Of a stretch of 64,000 nucleotides of DNA, positions 1-12,800 are shown piece after piece. Both the position numbers and the translations under genes were made by a program. The stretch covers positions 26,431,816 to 26,495,815 of the forward strand of contig CM069606.1 in NCBI GenBank assembly GCA_035771175.1, in the 5' to 3' direction. A model generated the notes under the pieces. It had not been told where the DNA came from, made no database searches, and worked only from the letters and a program-made list of their open reading frames with translations. This DNA comes from Paratinospora sagittata. Its lineage: Eukaryota; Streptophyta; Magnoliopsida; Ranunculales; Menispermaceae. Each line of letters opens with the position of its first letter. Within the stretch, counting starts at the first letter, position 1.

Positions 1-373
1 TAATCATCAACAACACCTCAAACAATAGCTATCGAAGTCTACAAAGATCAAGCTCGAAGAACGAAGACATATATCATGTCTAATGCATTGGTTTGATCTT
101 TGGTGCGTAGGGTAACCTCTCGATCATTCTCAGCACTAAAACTCTGAAAATTGCAAAGTCTTCAAAACCACTTCGATATAGTATTTCATTTTGAAAAAAA
201 ATGTTTTTGGAAAGGTTTTAATCATAATTTCAATGAGTGTTGAATTATTTTAAAGTTTGTAATCTTATCTCAATATGTTTTGAGTCAACGGAATGGTTCC
301 TTATATTTTTAAAATAAGGCTTTCCACCAATTTGCCAAAATTTTCTATAAGGCACTAACGCACTATTGGTGTT

Positions 374-600
374 GATAGCACGCTGATAGGGTTCTATAAT
401 AAAACATTTGTTTTTATGAAAAATTGTCTCTAGCGCGCTATCCCATTTGATAACTCGCTATAAAGCTGTTGCCGTGATCTTTCCATTTTTAGTAAAATGG
501 GCAATAGCGCGCCATAGGCCTTGATAACACGCTATCGGAAAGTCAAAAACCCGAGCTCTAGGGTTTGTGTACATAGACCTGCTATATAGCATGCTATCTG
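374..600. repeat. Palindromic CG-rich subrepeats within the monomer (example copy)
   Basis: Inside each monomer, about 230 bp holds six or seven degenerate copies of a GATARCNCGCTAT-like motif. In the first monomer they lie at 374-390, 430-443, 449-463, 503-518, 523-538 and 577-600. The best copy is the perfect palindrome TAGCGCGCTA at 431-440. The same block recurs in every monomer. It is the main source of CG dinucleotides in an otherwise AT-rich unit, so it is a candidate methylation or protein-binding platform. The function is unknown. Such motifs are common in LTR U3 regions, which supports an LTR origin of the satellite. Confidence 0.75.
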
Positions 601-872
601 TCAATAGAGAACATGACACACAACCCAAAAGCACGCAATCCACGTCTGAGACAAAAATCTGATATTTCTAACGAGAAAAATGTGGGCACTTCTGCTTGCT
701 CCATTTTTCTATTCCTTACACAGTTTTCTAGGTTATCTTAATTGAAATAATCTCTACTAACACCTTGATGATTCCCATTGTCTAGCACGCCCAAAACAAC
801 TTTAGATTAATCAACTTTTTGAATTCAAATCATTCTGTACTCTCTTGCTCTTTAACCTGCAACTGCTAATTT

Positions 873-878
873 TATAAA
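873..878 (+). promoter_or_regulatory. TATA-box-like motif in the satellite monomer (example copy)
   Basis: TATAAA in the context TTTTATAAAGCCCTCATTCTC. It is present in the same place in nearly every monomer, for example near 12711, 33527 and 57123. It is followed by a pyrimidine-rich stretch suitable for a plant transcription start about 30 bp downstream. This arrangement is typical of an LTR promoter. Transcription is not shown by the sequence. Confidence 0.4.
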
Positions 879-3800
879 GCCCTCATTCTCTGATTTTCAA
901 AGATAGAACACACGATTTTTGCAAGTTAGACTGAGCTTTCCAAAGAGTGTTTAAATAGAAGAAAGTCGTGATTCTTGCATTTGCCCAAACAATCTTCGAA
1001 ATGAATCAAAATTGCAAACTGTCTTGAAGATAACCTCATTATTTCGCAAGTTCTTCATTTTATACCTTTTGTGCTGAGATTTCCAGAGGCTATCTATTGT
1101 TTAAAACTGTAAGTATATGAAGTGTTCTCGGTAAGAAAACACATCAAACAAGAACACATCACCTGTATTTTTTTTTCTAAGAGCTACAACAAATCATCAA
1201 CAACACCTCAAACAATAGCTATCGAAGTCTACAAAGATCAAGCTCGAAGAACGAAGACATATATCATGTCTAATGCATTGGTTTGATCTTTGGTGCGTAG
1301 GGTAACCTCTCGATCAATCTCAGCACTAAAACTCTGAAAATTGCAAAGTCTTCAAAACCACTTCGATATAGCATTTCATTTTGAAAAAAAATGTTTTTGG
1401 AAAGGTTTTAATCATAATTTCAATGAGTGTTGAATTATTTTAAAGTTTATAATCTTATCTCAATATGTTTTGAGTCGACGAAATGGTTCCTTAGATTTTT
1501 AAAATAAGGCTTTCCACCAATTTGCCAAAATTTTCTATAAGGCACTAACGCACTATTGGTGTTGATAGCACGCTGATAGGGTTCTTTAATAAAACATTTG
1601 TTTTTATGAAAAATTGTGTCTAGCGCACTATCCCATTTGATAACTCGCTATAAAGCTGTTGCCGTGATCTTTTCATTTTTTGTAAAATGGGCAATAGCGC
1701 GCCATAGGCCTTGATAACACGCTATCGGAAAGTCTAAAACTCGAGCTCTAGGGTTTGTGTACATAGACCTGCTATAGCCTGCTATCTATCAATAGAGAAC
1801 ATGATACACAACCCAAAAGCACGCAATCCACGTCTGAGACAAAAATCTGATATTTCTAACTAGAAAAATGTGGGCACTTCTGCTTGCTCCATTTTTCTAT
1901 TCCTTACACAGTTTTCTAGGTTATCTTAATTGAAATAATCTCTACTAAGACCTTGATGATTCCCGTTGTCTAGCACGCCCAAAACAACTTTAGATTCATC
2001 AACTTTTTGAATTCAAATCATTCTGTACTCTCTTGCTCTTTAACCTGCAACTGCTAATTTTATAAAGCCCTCATTCTCTGATTTTCAAAGAGAGAACACA
2101 CGATTTTTGCAAGTTAGACTGAGCTTTCCAAAGTGTGTTTAAATAGAAGAAGGTCGTGATTCTTGCATTTGCCCAAACAATCTTCGAACTGAATCAAAAT
2201 TGCAAACTGTCTTGAAGATAACCTCATTATTTCGCAAGTTCTTCATTTTATCCCTTTTGTGCTGAGATTTCCATAGGCTATCTATTGTTTTAAACTTTAA
2301 GTATATGAAGTGTTCTCGGTAAGAAAACACAACAAACAAGAACACATCACCTGTATTTTTTTTCTAAGAGCTACAACTAATCATCAACAACACCTCAAAC
2401 AATAGCTATCGAAGTCTACAAAGATCAAGCTCGAAGAACGAAGACATATATCATGTCTAATGCATTGGTTTGATCTTTGGTGCGTAGGGTAACCTCTCGA
2501 TCAATCTCAGCACTAAAACTCTGAAAATTGCAAAGTCTTCAAAACCACATCGATATAGTATTTCATTTTGAAAAAAAATGTTTTTGGAAAGGTTTTAATC
2601 CTAATTTCAATGAGTGTTGAATTATTTTAAAGTTTATAATCTAATCTCAATATGTTTTGAGTTAACGGAATGGTTCCTTAGAATTTTAAAATAAGGCTTT
2701 CCACAAATTTGCCAAAATTTTCTATAAGGCACTAACGCACTATTGGTGTTGATAGCACGCTGATAGGGTTCTATAATAAAACATTTGTTTTTATGAAAAA
2801 TTGTCTCTAGCGCGCTATCCCATTTGATAACTCGCTATAAAGCTGTTGCCGTGATCTTTCCATTTTTAGTAAAATGGGCAATAGCGCGCCATAGGCCTTG
2901 ATAACACGCTATCGGAAAGTCAAAAACCCGAGCTCTAGGGTTTGTGTACATAGACCTGCTATATAGCATGCTATCTGTCAATAGAGAACATGACACACAA
3001 CCCAAAAGCACGCAATCCACGTCTGAGACAAAAATCTGATATTTCTAACGAGAAAAATGTGGGCACTTCTGCTTGCTCCATTTTTCTATTCCTTACACAG
3101 TTTTCTAGGTTATCTTAATTGAAATAATCTCTACTAACACCTTGATGATTCCCATTGTCAAGCACGCCCAAAACAACTTTAGATTAATCAACTTTTTGAA
3201 TTCAAATCATTCTGTACTCTCTTGCTCTTTAACCTGCAACTGCTAATTTTATAAAGCCCTCATTCTCTGATTTTCAAAGATAGAACACACGATTTTTGCA
3301 AGTTAGACTGAGCTTTCCAAAGAGTGTTTAAATAGAAGAAAGTCGTGATTCTTGCATTTGCCCAAACAATCTTCGAAATGAATCAAAATTGCAAACTGTC
3401 TTGAAGATAACCTCATTATTTCGCAAGTTCTTCATTTTATACCTTTTGTGCTGAGATTTCCAGAGGCTATCTATTGTTTAAAACTGTAAGTATATGAAGT
3501 GTTCTCGGTAAGAAAACACATCAAACAAGAACACATCACCTGTATTTTTTTTTCTAAGAGCTACAACAAATCATCAACAACACCTCAAACAATAGCTATC
3601 GAAGTCTACAAAGATCAAGCTCGAAGAACGAAGACATATATCATGTCTAATGCATTGGTTTGATCTTTGGTGCGTAGGGTAACCTCTCGATCAATCTCAG
3701 CACTAAAACTCTGAAAATTGCAAAGTCTTCAAAACCACTTCGATATAGCATTTCATTTTGAAAAAAAATGTTTTTGGAAAGGTTTTAATCATAATTTCAA

Positions 3801-6800
3801 TGAGTGTTGAATTATTTTAAAGTTTATAATCTTATCTCAATATGTTTTGAGTCGACGAAATGGTTCCTTAGATTTTTAAAATAAGGCTTTCCACCAATTT
3901 GCCAAAATTTTCTATAAGGCACTAACGCACTATTGGTGTTGATAGCACGCTGATAGGGTTCTTTAATAAAACATTTGTTTTTATGAAAAATTGTGTCTAG
4001 CGCACTATCCCATTTGATAACTCGCTATAAAGCTGTTGCCGTGATCTTTTCATTTTTTGTAAAATGGGCAATAGCGCGCCATAGGCCTTGATAACACGCT
4101 ATCGGAAAGTCTAAAACTCGAGCTCTAGGGTTTGTGTACATAGACCTGCTATAGCCTGCTATCTATCAATAGAGAACATGATACACAACCCAAAAGCACG
4201 CAATCCACGTCTGAGACAAAAATCTGATATTTCTAACGAGAAAAATGTGGGCACTTCTGCTTGCTCCATTTTTCTATTCCTTACACAGTTTTCTAGGTTA
4301 TCTTAATTGAAATAATCTCTACTAAGACCTTGATGATTCCCGTTGTCTAGCACGCCCAAAACAACTTTAGATTCATCAACTTTTTGAATTCAAATCATTC
4401 TGTACTCTCTTGCTCTTTAACCTGCAACTGCTAATTTTATAAAGCCCTCATTCTCTGATTTTCAAAGAGAGAACACACGATTTTTGCAAGTTAGACTGAG
4501 CTTTCCAAAGTGTGTTTAAATAGAAGAAGGTCGTGATTCTTGCATTTGCCCAAACAATCTTCGAACTGAATCAAAATTGCAAACTGTCTTGAAGATAACC
4601 TCATTATTTCGCAAGTTCTTCATTTTATCCCTTTTGTGCTGAGATTTCCATAGGCTATCTATTGTTTTAAACTTTAAGTATATGAAGTGTTCTCGGTAAG
4701 AAAACACAACAAACAAGAACACATCACCTGTATTTTTTTTCTAAGAGCTACAACTAATCATCAACAACACCTCAAACAATAGCTATCGAAGTCTACAAAG
4801 ATCAAGCTCGAAGAACGAAGACATATATCATGTCTAATGCATTGGTTTGATCTTTGGTGCGTAGGGTAACCTCTCGATCAATCTCAGCACTAAAACTCTG
4901 AAAATTGCAAAGTCTTCAAAACCACATCGATATAGTATTTCATTTTGAAAAAAAATGTTTTTGGAAAGGTTTTAATCCTAATTTCAATGAGTGTTGAATT
5001 ATTTTAAAGTTTATAATCTAATCTCAATATGTTTTGAGTTAACGGAATGGTTCCTTAGAATTTTAAAATAAGGCTTTCCACAAATTTGCCAAAATTTTCT
5101 ATAAGGCACTAACGCACTATTGGTGTTGATAGCACGCTGATAGGGTTCTATAATAAAACATTTGTTTTTATGAAAAATTGTCTCTAGCGCGCTATCCCAT
5201 TTGATAACTCGCTATAAAGCTGTTGCCGTGATCTTTCCATTTTTAGTAAAATGGGCAATAGCGCGCCATAGGCCTTGATAACACGCTATCGGAAAGTCAA
5301 AAACCCGAGCTCTAGGGTTTGTGTACATAGACCTGCTATATAGCATGCTATCTGTCAATAGAGAACATGACACACAACCCAAAAGCACGCAATCCACGTC
5401 TGAGACAAAAATCTGATATTTCTAACGAGAAAAATGTGGGCACTTCTGCTTGCTCCATTTTTCTATTCCTTACACAGTTTTCTAGGTTATCTTAATTGAA
5501 ATAATCTCTACTAACACCTTGATGATTCCCATTGTCTAGCACGCCCAAAACAACTTTAGATTAATCAACTTTTTGAATTCAAATCATTCTGTACTCTCTT
5601 GCTCTTTAACCTGCAACTGCTAATTTTATAAAGCCCTCATTCTCTGATTTTTGCAAGTTAGACTGAGCTTTCCAAAGAGTGTTTAAATAGAAGAAAGTCG
5701 TGATTCTTGCATTTGCCCAAACAATCTTCGAAATGAATCAAAATTGCAAACTGTCTTGAAGATAACCTCATTATTTCGCAAGTTCTTCATTTTATACCTT
5801 TTGTGCTGAGATTTCCAGAGGCTATCTATTGTTTAAAACTGTAAGTATATGAAGTGTTCTCGGTAAGAAAACACATCAAACAAGAACACATCACCTGTAT
5901 TTTTTTTTCTAAGAGCTACAACAAATCATCAACAACACCTCAAACAATAGCTATCGAAGTCTACAAAGATCAAGCTCGAAGAACGAAGACATATATCATG
6001 TCTAATGCATTGGTTTGATCTTTGGTGCGTAGGGTAACCTCTCGATCAATCTCAGCACTAAAACTCTGAAAATTGCAAAGTCTTCAAAACCACTTCGATA
6101 TAGCATTTCATTTTGAAAAAAAATGTTTTTGGAAAGGTTTTAATCATAATTTCAATGAGTGTTGAATTATTTTAAAGTTTATAATCTTATCTCAATATGT
6201 TTTGAGTCGACGAAATGGTTCCTTAGATTTTTAAAATAAGGCTTTCCACCAATTTGCCAAAATTTTCTATAAGGCACTAACGCACTATTGGTGTTGATAG
6301 CACGCTGATAGGGTTCTTTAATAAAACATTTGTTTTTATGAAAAATTGTGTCTAGCGCACTATCCCATTTGATAACTCGCTATAAAGCTGTTGCCGTGAT
6401 CTTTCCATTTTTTGTAAAATGGGCAATAGCGCGCCATAGGCCTTGATAACACGCTATCGGAAAGTCTAAAACTCGAGCTCTAGGGTTTGTGTACATAGAC
6501 CTGCTATAGCCTGCTATCTATCAATAGAGAACATGATACACAACCCAAAAGCACGCAATCCACGTCTGAGACAAAAATCTGATATTTCTAACGAGAAAAA
6601 TGTGGGCACTTCTGCTTGCTCCATTTTTCTATTCCTTACACAGTTTTCTAGGTTATCTTAATTGAAATAATCTCTACTAAGACCTTGATGATTCCCGTTG
6701 TCTAGCACGCCCAAAACAACTTTAGATTCATCAACTTTTTGAATTCAAATCATTCTGTACTCTCTTGCTCTTTAACCTGCAACTGCTAATTTTATAAAGC

Positions 6801-9800
6801 CCTCATTCTCTGATTTTCAAAGAGAGAACACACGATTTTTGCAAGTTAGACTGAGCTTTCCAAAGTGTGTTTAAATAGAAGAAGGTCGTGATTCTTGCAT
6901 TTGCCCAAACAATCTTCGAACTGAATCAAAATTGCAAACTGTCTTGAAGATAACCTCATTATTTCGCAAGTTCTTCATTTTATCCCTTTTGTGCTGAGAT
7001 TTCCATAGGCTATCTATTGTTTTAAACTTTAAGTATATGAAGTGTTCTCGGTAAGAAAACACAACAAACAAGAACACATCACCTGTATTTTTTTTCTAAG
7101 AGCTACAACTAATCATCAACAACACCTCAAACAATAGCTATCGAAGTCTACAAAGATCAAGCTCGAAGAACGAAGACATATATCATGTCTAATGCATTGG
7201 TTTGATCTTTGGTGTGTAGGGTAACCTCTCGATCAATCTCAGCACTAAAACTCTGAAAATTGCAAAGTCTTCAAAACCACATCGATATAGTATTTCATTT
7301 TGAAAAAAAATGTTTTTGGAAAGGTTTTAATCCTAATTTCAATGAGTGTTGAACTATTTTAAAGTTTATAATCTAATCTCAATATGTTTTGAGTTAACGG
7401 AATGGTTCCTTAGAATTTTAAAATAAGGCTTTCCACAAATTTGCCAAAATTTTCTATAAGGCACTAACGCACTATTGGTGTTGATAGCACGCTGATAAGG
7501 TTCTGTAATAAAACATTCGTTTTTATGAAAAATTGTCTCTAGCGCACTATCCCATTTGATAACTCGCTATAAAGTTGTTGCCGTGATCTTTCCATTTTTA
7601 GTAAAATGGGCAATAGCGCGCCATAGGCCTTGATAACACGCTATCGAAAAGTCAAAAACTCGAGCTCTAGGGTTTGTGTACATAGACCTGCTATAGCCTG
7701 CTATCTGTCAATAGAGAACATGATACACAACCCAAAAGCACGCAATCCACGTCTGAGACAAAAATCTGATATTTCTAACGAGAAAAATGTGGGCACTTCT
7801 GCTTGCTCCATTTTTCTTTTCCTTACACAGTTTTCTAGGTTATCTTAATTGAAATAATCTCTACTAACACCTTGATGATTCCCATTGTCTAGCACGCCCA
7901 AAACAACTTTAGATTAATCAACTTTTTGAATTCAAATCATTCTGTACTCTCTTGCTCTTTAACCTGCAACTGCTAATTTTATAAAGCCCTCATTCTCTGA
8001 TTTTCAAAGATAGAACACACGATTTTTGCAAGTTAGACTGAGCTTTCCAAAGAGTGTTTAAATAGAAGAAAGTCGTGATTCTTGCATTTGCCCAAACAAT
8101 CTTCGAAATGAATCAAAATTGCAAACTGTCTTGAAGATAACCTCATTATTTCGCAAGTTCTTCATTTTATACCTTTTGTGCTGAGATTTCCAGAGGCTAT
8201 CTATTGTTTAAAACTGTAAGTATATGAAGTGTTCTCGGTAAGAAAACACATCAAACAAGAACACATCACCTGTATTTTTTTTTCTAAGAGCTACAACAAA
8301 TCATCAACAACACCTCAAACAATAGCTATCGAAGTCTACAAAGATCAAGCTCGAAGAACGAAGACATATATCATGTCTAATGCATTGGTTTGATCTTTGG
8401 TGCGTAGGGTAACCTCTCGATCAATCTCAGCACTAAAACTCTGAAAATTGCAAAGTCTTCAAAACCACTTCGATATAACATTTCATTTTGAAAAAAAATG
8501 TTTTTGGAAAGGTTTTAATCATAATTTCAATGAGTGTTGAATTATTTTAAAGTTTATATTCTTATCTCAATATGTTTTGAGTCGACGAAATGGTTCCTTA
8601 GATTTTTAAAATAAGGCTTTCCACCAATTTGCCAAAATTTTCTATAAGGCACTAACGCACTATTGGTGTTGATAGCACGCTGATAGGGTTCTTTAATAAA
8701 ACATTTGTTTTTATGAAAAATTGTGTCTAGCGCACTATCCCATTTGATAACTCGCTATAAAGCTGTTGCCGTGATCTTTCCATTTTTAGTAAAATGGGCA
8801 ATAGCGCGCCATAGGCCTTGATAACACGCTATCGGAAAGTCTAAAACTCGAGCTCTAGGGTTTGTGTACATAGACCTGCTATAGCCTGCTATCTGTCAAT
8901 AGAGAACATGATACAAAACCCAAAAGCACGCAATCCACGTTTGAGACAAAAATCTGATATTTCTAACGAGAAAAATGTGGGCACTTCTGCTTGCTCCATT
9001 TTTCTATTCCTTACACAGTTTTCTAGGTTATCTTAATTGAAATAATCTCTACTAAGACCTTGATGATTCCCGTTGTCTAGCACGCCCAAAACAACTTTAG
9101 ATTAATCAACTTTTTGAATTCAAATCATTCTGTACTCTCTTGCTCTTTAACCTGTAACTGCTAATTTTATAAAGCCCTCATTCTCTGATTTTCAAAGATA
9201 GAAGACACGATTTTTGCAAGTTAGGCTGAGCTTTCCAAAGAGTGTTTAAATAGAAGAAAGTCGTGATTCTTGCATTTGCCCAAACAATTTTCGAAATGAA
9301 TCAAAATTGCAAACTGTCTTGAAGATAACCTCATTATTTCGCAAGTTCTTCATTTTATACCTTTTGTGCTGAGATTTCCAGAGGCTATCTATTGTTTAAA
9401 ACTGTAAGTATATGGAGTGTTCCCGGTAAGAAAACACATCAAACAAGAACACATCACCTGTATTTTTTTTCTAAGAGCTACAACTAATCATCAACAACAC
9501 CTCAAACAATAGCTATCGAAGTCTACAAAGATCAAGCTCGAAGAACGAAGACATATATCATGTCTAATGCATTGGTTTGATCTTTGGTGCGTAGGGTAAC
9601 CTCTCGATCATTCTCAGCACTAAAACTCTGAAAATTGCAAAGTCTTCAAAACCACTTCGATATAGTATTTCATTTTGAAAAAAAATGTTTTTGGAAAGGT
9701 TTTAATCATAATTTCAATGAGTGTTGAATTATTTTAAAGTTTGTAATCTTATCTCAATATGTTTTGAGTCAACGGAATGGTTCCTTATATTTTTAAAATA

Positions 9801-12800
9801 AGGCTTTCCACCAATTTGCCAAAATTTTCTATAAGGCACTAACGCACTATTGGTGTTGATAGCACGCTGATAAGGTTCTATAATAAAACATTTGTTTTTA
9901 TGAAAAATTGTCTATAGCGCGCTATCCCATTTGATAACTCGCTATAAAGCTGTTGCCGTGATCTTTCCATTTTTAGTAAAATGGGCAATAGCGCGCCATA
10001 GGCCTTGATAACACGCTATCGGAAAGTCAAAAACCCGAGCTCTAGGGTTTGTGTACATAGACCTGCTATATAGCATGCTATCTGTCAATAGAGAACATGA
10101 CACACAACCCAAAAGCACGCAATCCACGTCTGAGACAAAAATCTGATATTTCTAACGAGAAAAATGTGGGCACTTCTGCTTGCTCCATTTTTCTATTCCT
10201 TACACAGTTTTCTAGGTTATCTTAATTGAAATAATCTCTACTAACACCTTGATGATTCCCATTGTCTAGCACGCCCAAAACAACTTTAGATTAATCAACT
10301 TTTTGAATTCAAATCATTCTGTACTCTCTTGCTCTTTAACCTGCAACTGCTAATTTTATAAAGCCCTCATTCTCTGATTTTTGCAAGTTAGACTGAGCTT
10401 TCCAAAGAGTGTTTAAATAGAAGAAAGTCGTGATTCTTGCATTTGCCCAAACAATCTTCGAAATGAATCAAAATTGCAAACTGTCTTGAAGATAACCTCA
10501 TTATTTCGCAAGTTCTTCATTTTATACCTTTTGTGCTGAGATTTCCAGAGGCTATCTATTGTTTAAAACTGTAAGTATATGAAGTGTTCTCGGTAAGAAA
10601 ACACATCAAACAAGAACACATCACCTGTATTTTTTTTTCTAAGAGCTACAACAAATCATCAACAACACCACAAACAATAGCTATCGAAGTCTACAAAGAT
10701 CAAGCTCGAAGAACGAAGACATATATCATGTCTAATGCATTGGTTTGATCTTTGGTGCGTAGGGTAACCTCTCGATCAATCTCAGCACTAAAACTCTGAA
10801 AATTGCAAAGTCTTCAAAACCACTTCGATATAGCATTTCATTTTGAAAAAAAATGTTTTTGGAAAGGTTTTAATCATAATTTCAATGAGTGTTGAATTAT
10901 TTTAAAGTTTATAATCTTATCTCAATATGTTTTGAGTCGACGAAATGGTTCCTTAGATTTTTAAAATAAGGCTTTCCACCAATTTGCCAAAATTTTCTAT
11001 AAGGCACTAACGCACTATTGGTGTTGATAGCACGCTGATAGGGTTCTTTAATAAAACATTTGTTTTTATGAAAAATTGTGTCTAGCGCACTATCCCATTT
11101 GATAACTCGCTATAAAGCTGTTGCCGTGATCTTTCCATTTTTTGTAAAATGGGCAATAGCGCGCCATAGGCCTTGATAACACGCTATCGGAAAGTCTAAA
11201 ACTCGAGCTCTAGGGTTTGTGTACATAGACCTGCTATAGCCTGCTATCTGTCAATAGAGAACATGATACAAAACCCAAAAGCACGCAATCCACGTTTGAG
11301 ACAAAAATCTGATATTTCTAACGAGAAAAATGTGGGCACTTCTGCTTGCTCCATTTTTCTATTCCTTACACAGTTTTCTAGGTTATCTTAATTGAAATAA
11401 TCTCTACTAAGACCTTGATGATTCCCGTTGTCTAGCACGCCCAAAACAACTTTAGATTAATCAACTTTTTGAATTCAAATCATTCTGTACTCTCTTGCTC
11501 TTTAACCTGTAACTGCTAATTTTATAAAGCCCTCATTCTCTGATTTTCAAAGATAGAAGACACGATTTTTGCAAGTTAGGCTGAGCTTTCCAAAGAGTGT
11601 TTAAATAGAAGAAAGTCGTGATTCTTGCATTTGCCCAAACAATTTTCGAAATGAATCAAAATTGCAAACTGTCTTGAAGATAACCTCATTATTTCGCAAG
11701 TTCTTCATTTTATACCTTTTGTGCTGAGATTTCCAGAGGCTATCTATTGTTTAAAACTGTAAGTATATGGAGTGTTCCCGGTAAGAAAACACATCAAACA
11801 AGAACACATCACCTGTATTTTTTTTCTAAGAGCTACAACTAATCATCAACAACACCTCAAACAATAGCTATCGAAGTCTACAAAGATCAAGCTCGAAGAA
11901 CGAAGACATATATCATGTCTAATGCATTGGTTTGATCTTTGGTGCGTAGGGTAACCTCTCGATCATTCTCAGCACTAAAACTCTGAAAATTGCAAAGTCT
12001 TCAAAACCACTTCGATATAGTATTTCATTTTGAAAAAAAATGTTTTTGGAAAGGTTTTAATCATAATTTCAATGAGTGTTGAATTATTTTAAAGTTTGTA
12101 ATCTTATCTCAATATGTTTTGAGTCAACGGAATGGTTCCTTATATTTTTAAAATAAGGCTTTCCACCAATTTGCCAAAATTTTCTATAAGGCACTAACGC
12201 ACTATTGGTGTTGATAGCACGCTGATAAGGTTCTATAATAAAACATTTGTTTTTATGAAAAATTGTCTATAGCGCGCTATCCCATTTGATAACTCGCTAT
12301 AAAGCTGTTGCCGTGATCTTTCCATTTTTAGTAAAATGGGCAATAGCGCGCCATAGGCCTTGATAACACGCTATCGGAAAGTCAAAAACCCGAGCTCTAG
12401 GGTTTGTGTACATAGACCTGCTATATAGCATGCTATCTGTCAATAGAGAACATGACACACAACCCAAAAGCACGCAATCCACGTCTGAGACAAAAATCTG
12501 ATATTTCTAACGAGAAAAATGTGGGCACTTCTGCTTGCTCCATTTTTCTATTCCTTACACAGTTTTCTAGGTTATCTTAATTGAAATAATCTCTACTAAC
12601 ACCTTGATGATTCCCATTGTCTAGCACGCCCAAAACAACTTTAGATTAATCAACTTTTTGAATTCAAATCATTCTGTACTCTCTTGCTCTTTAACCTGCA
12701 ACTGCTAATTTTATAAAGCCCTCATTCTCTGATTTTTGCAAGTTAGACTGAGCTTTCCAAAGAGTGTTTAAATAGAAGAAAGTCGTGATTCTTGCATTTG

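Noticed and set aside
551..566. Telomere-like TAGGGTTT in each monomer
   Set aside because: Only one copy per monomer, in the context GAGCTCTAGGGTTTG, so it is not a telomeric array. It could be a telo-box but there is no further support.
7630..7848. Recurring plus-strand open frame of about 69 codons in most satellite monomers
   Set aside because: It starts with TTG, not ATG, spans the palindromic subrepeats, changes length by frameshift in the A-type monomers of the left arm, and differs between copies mainly by amino-acid-changing substitutions. A dN/dS test on the 45 copies would settle it.
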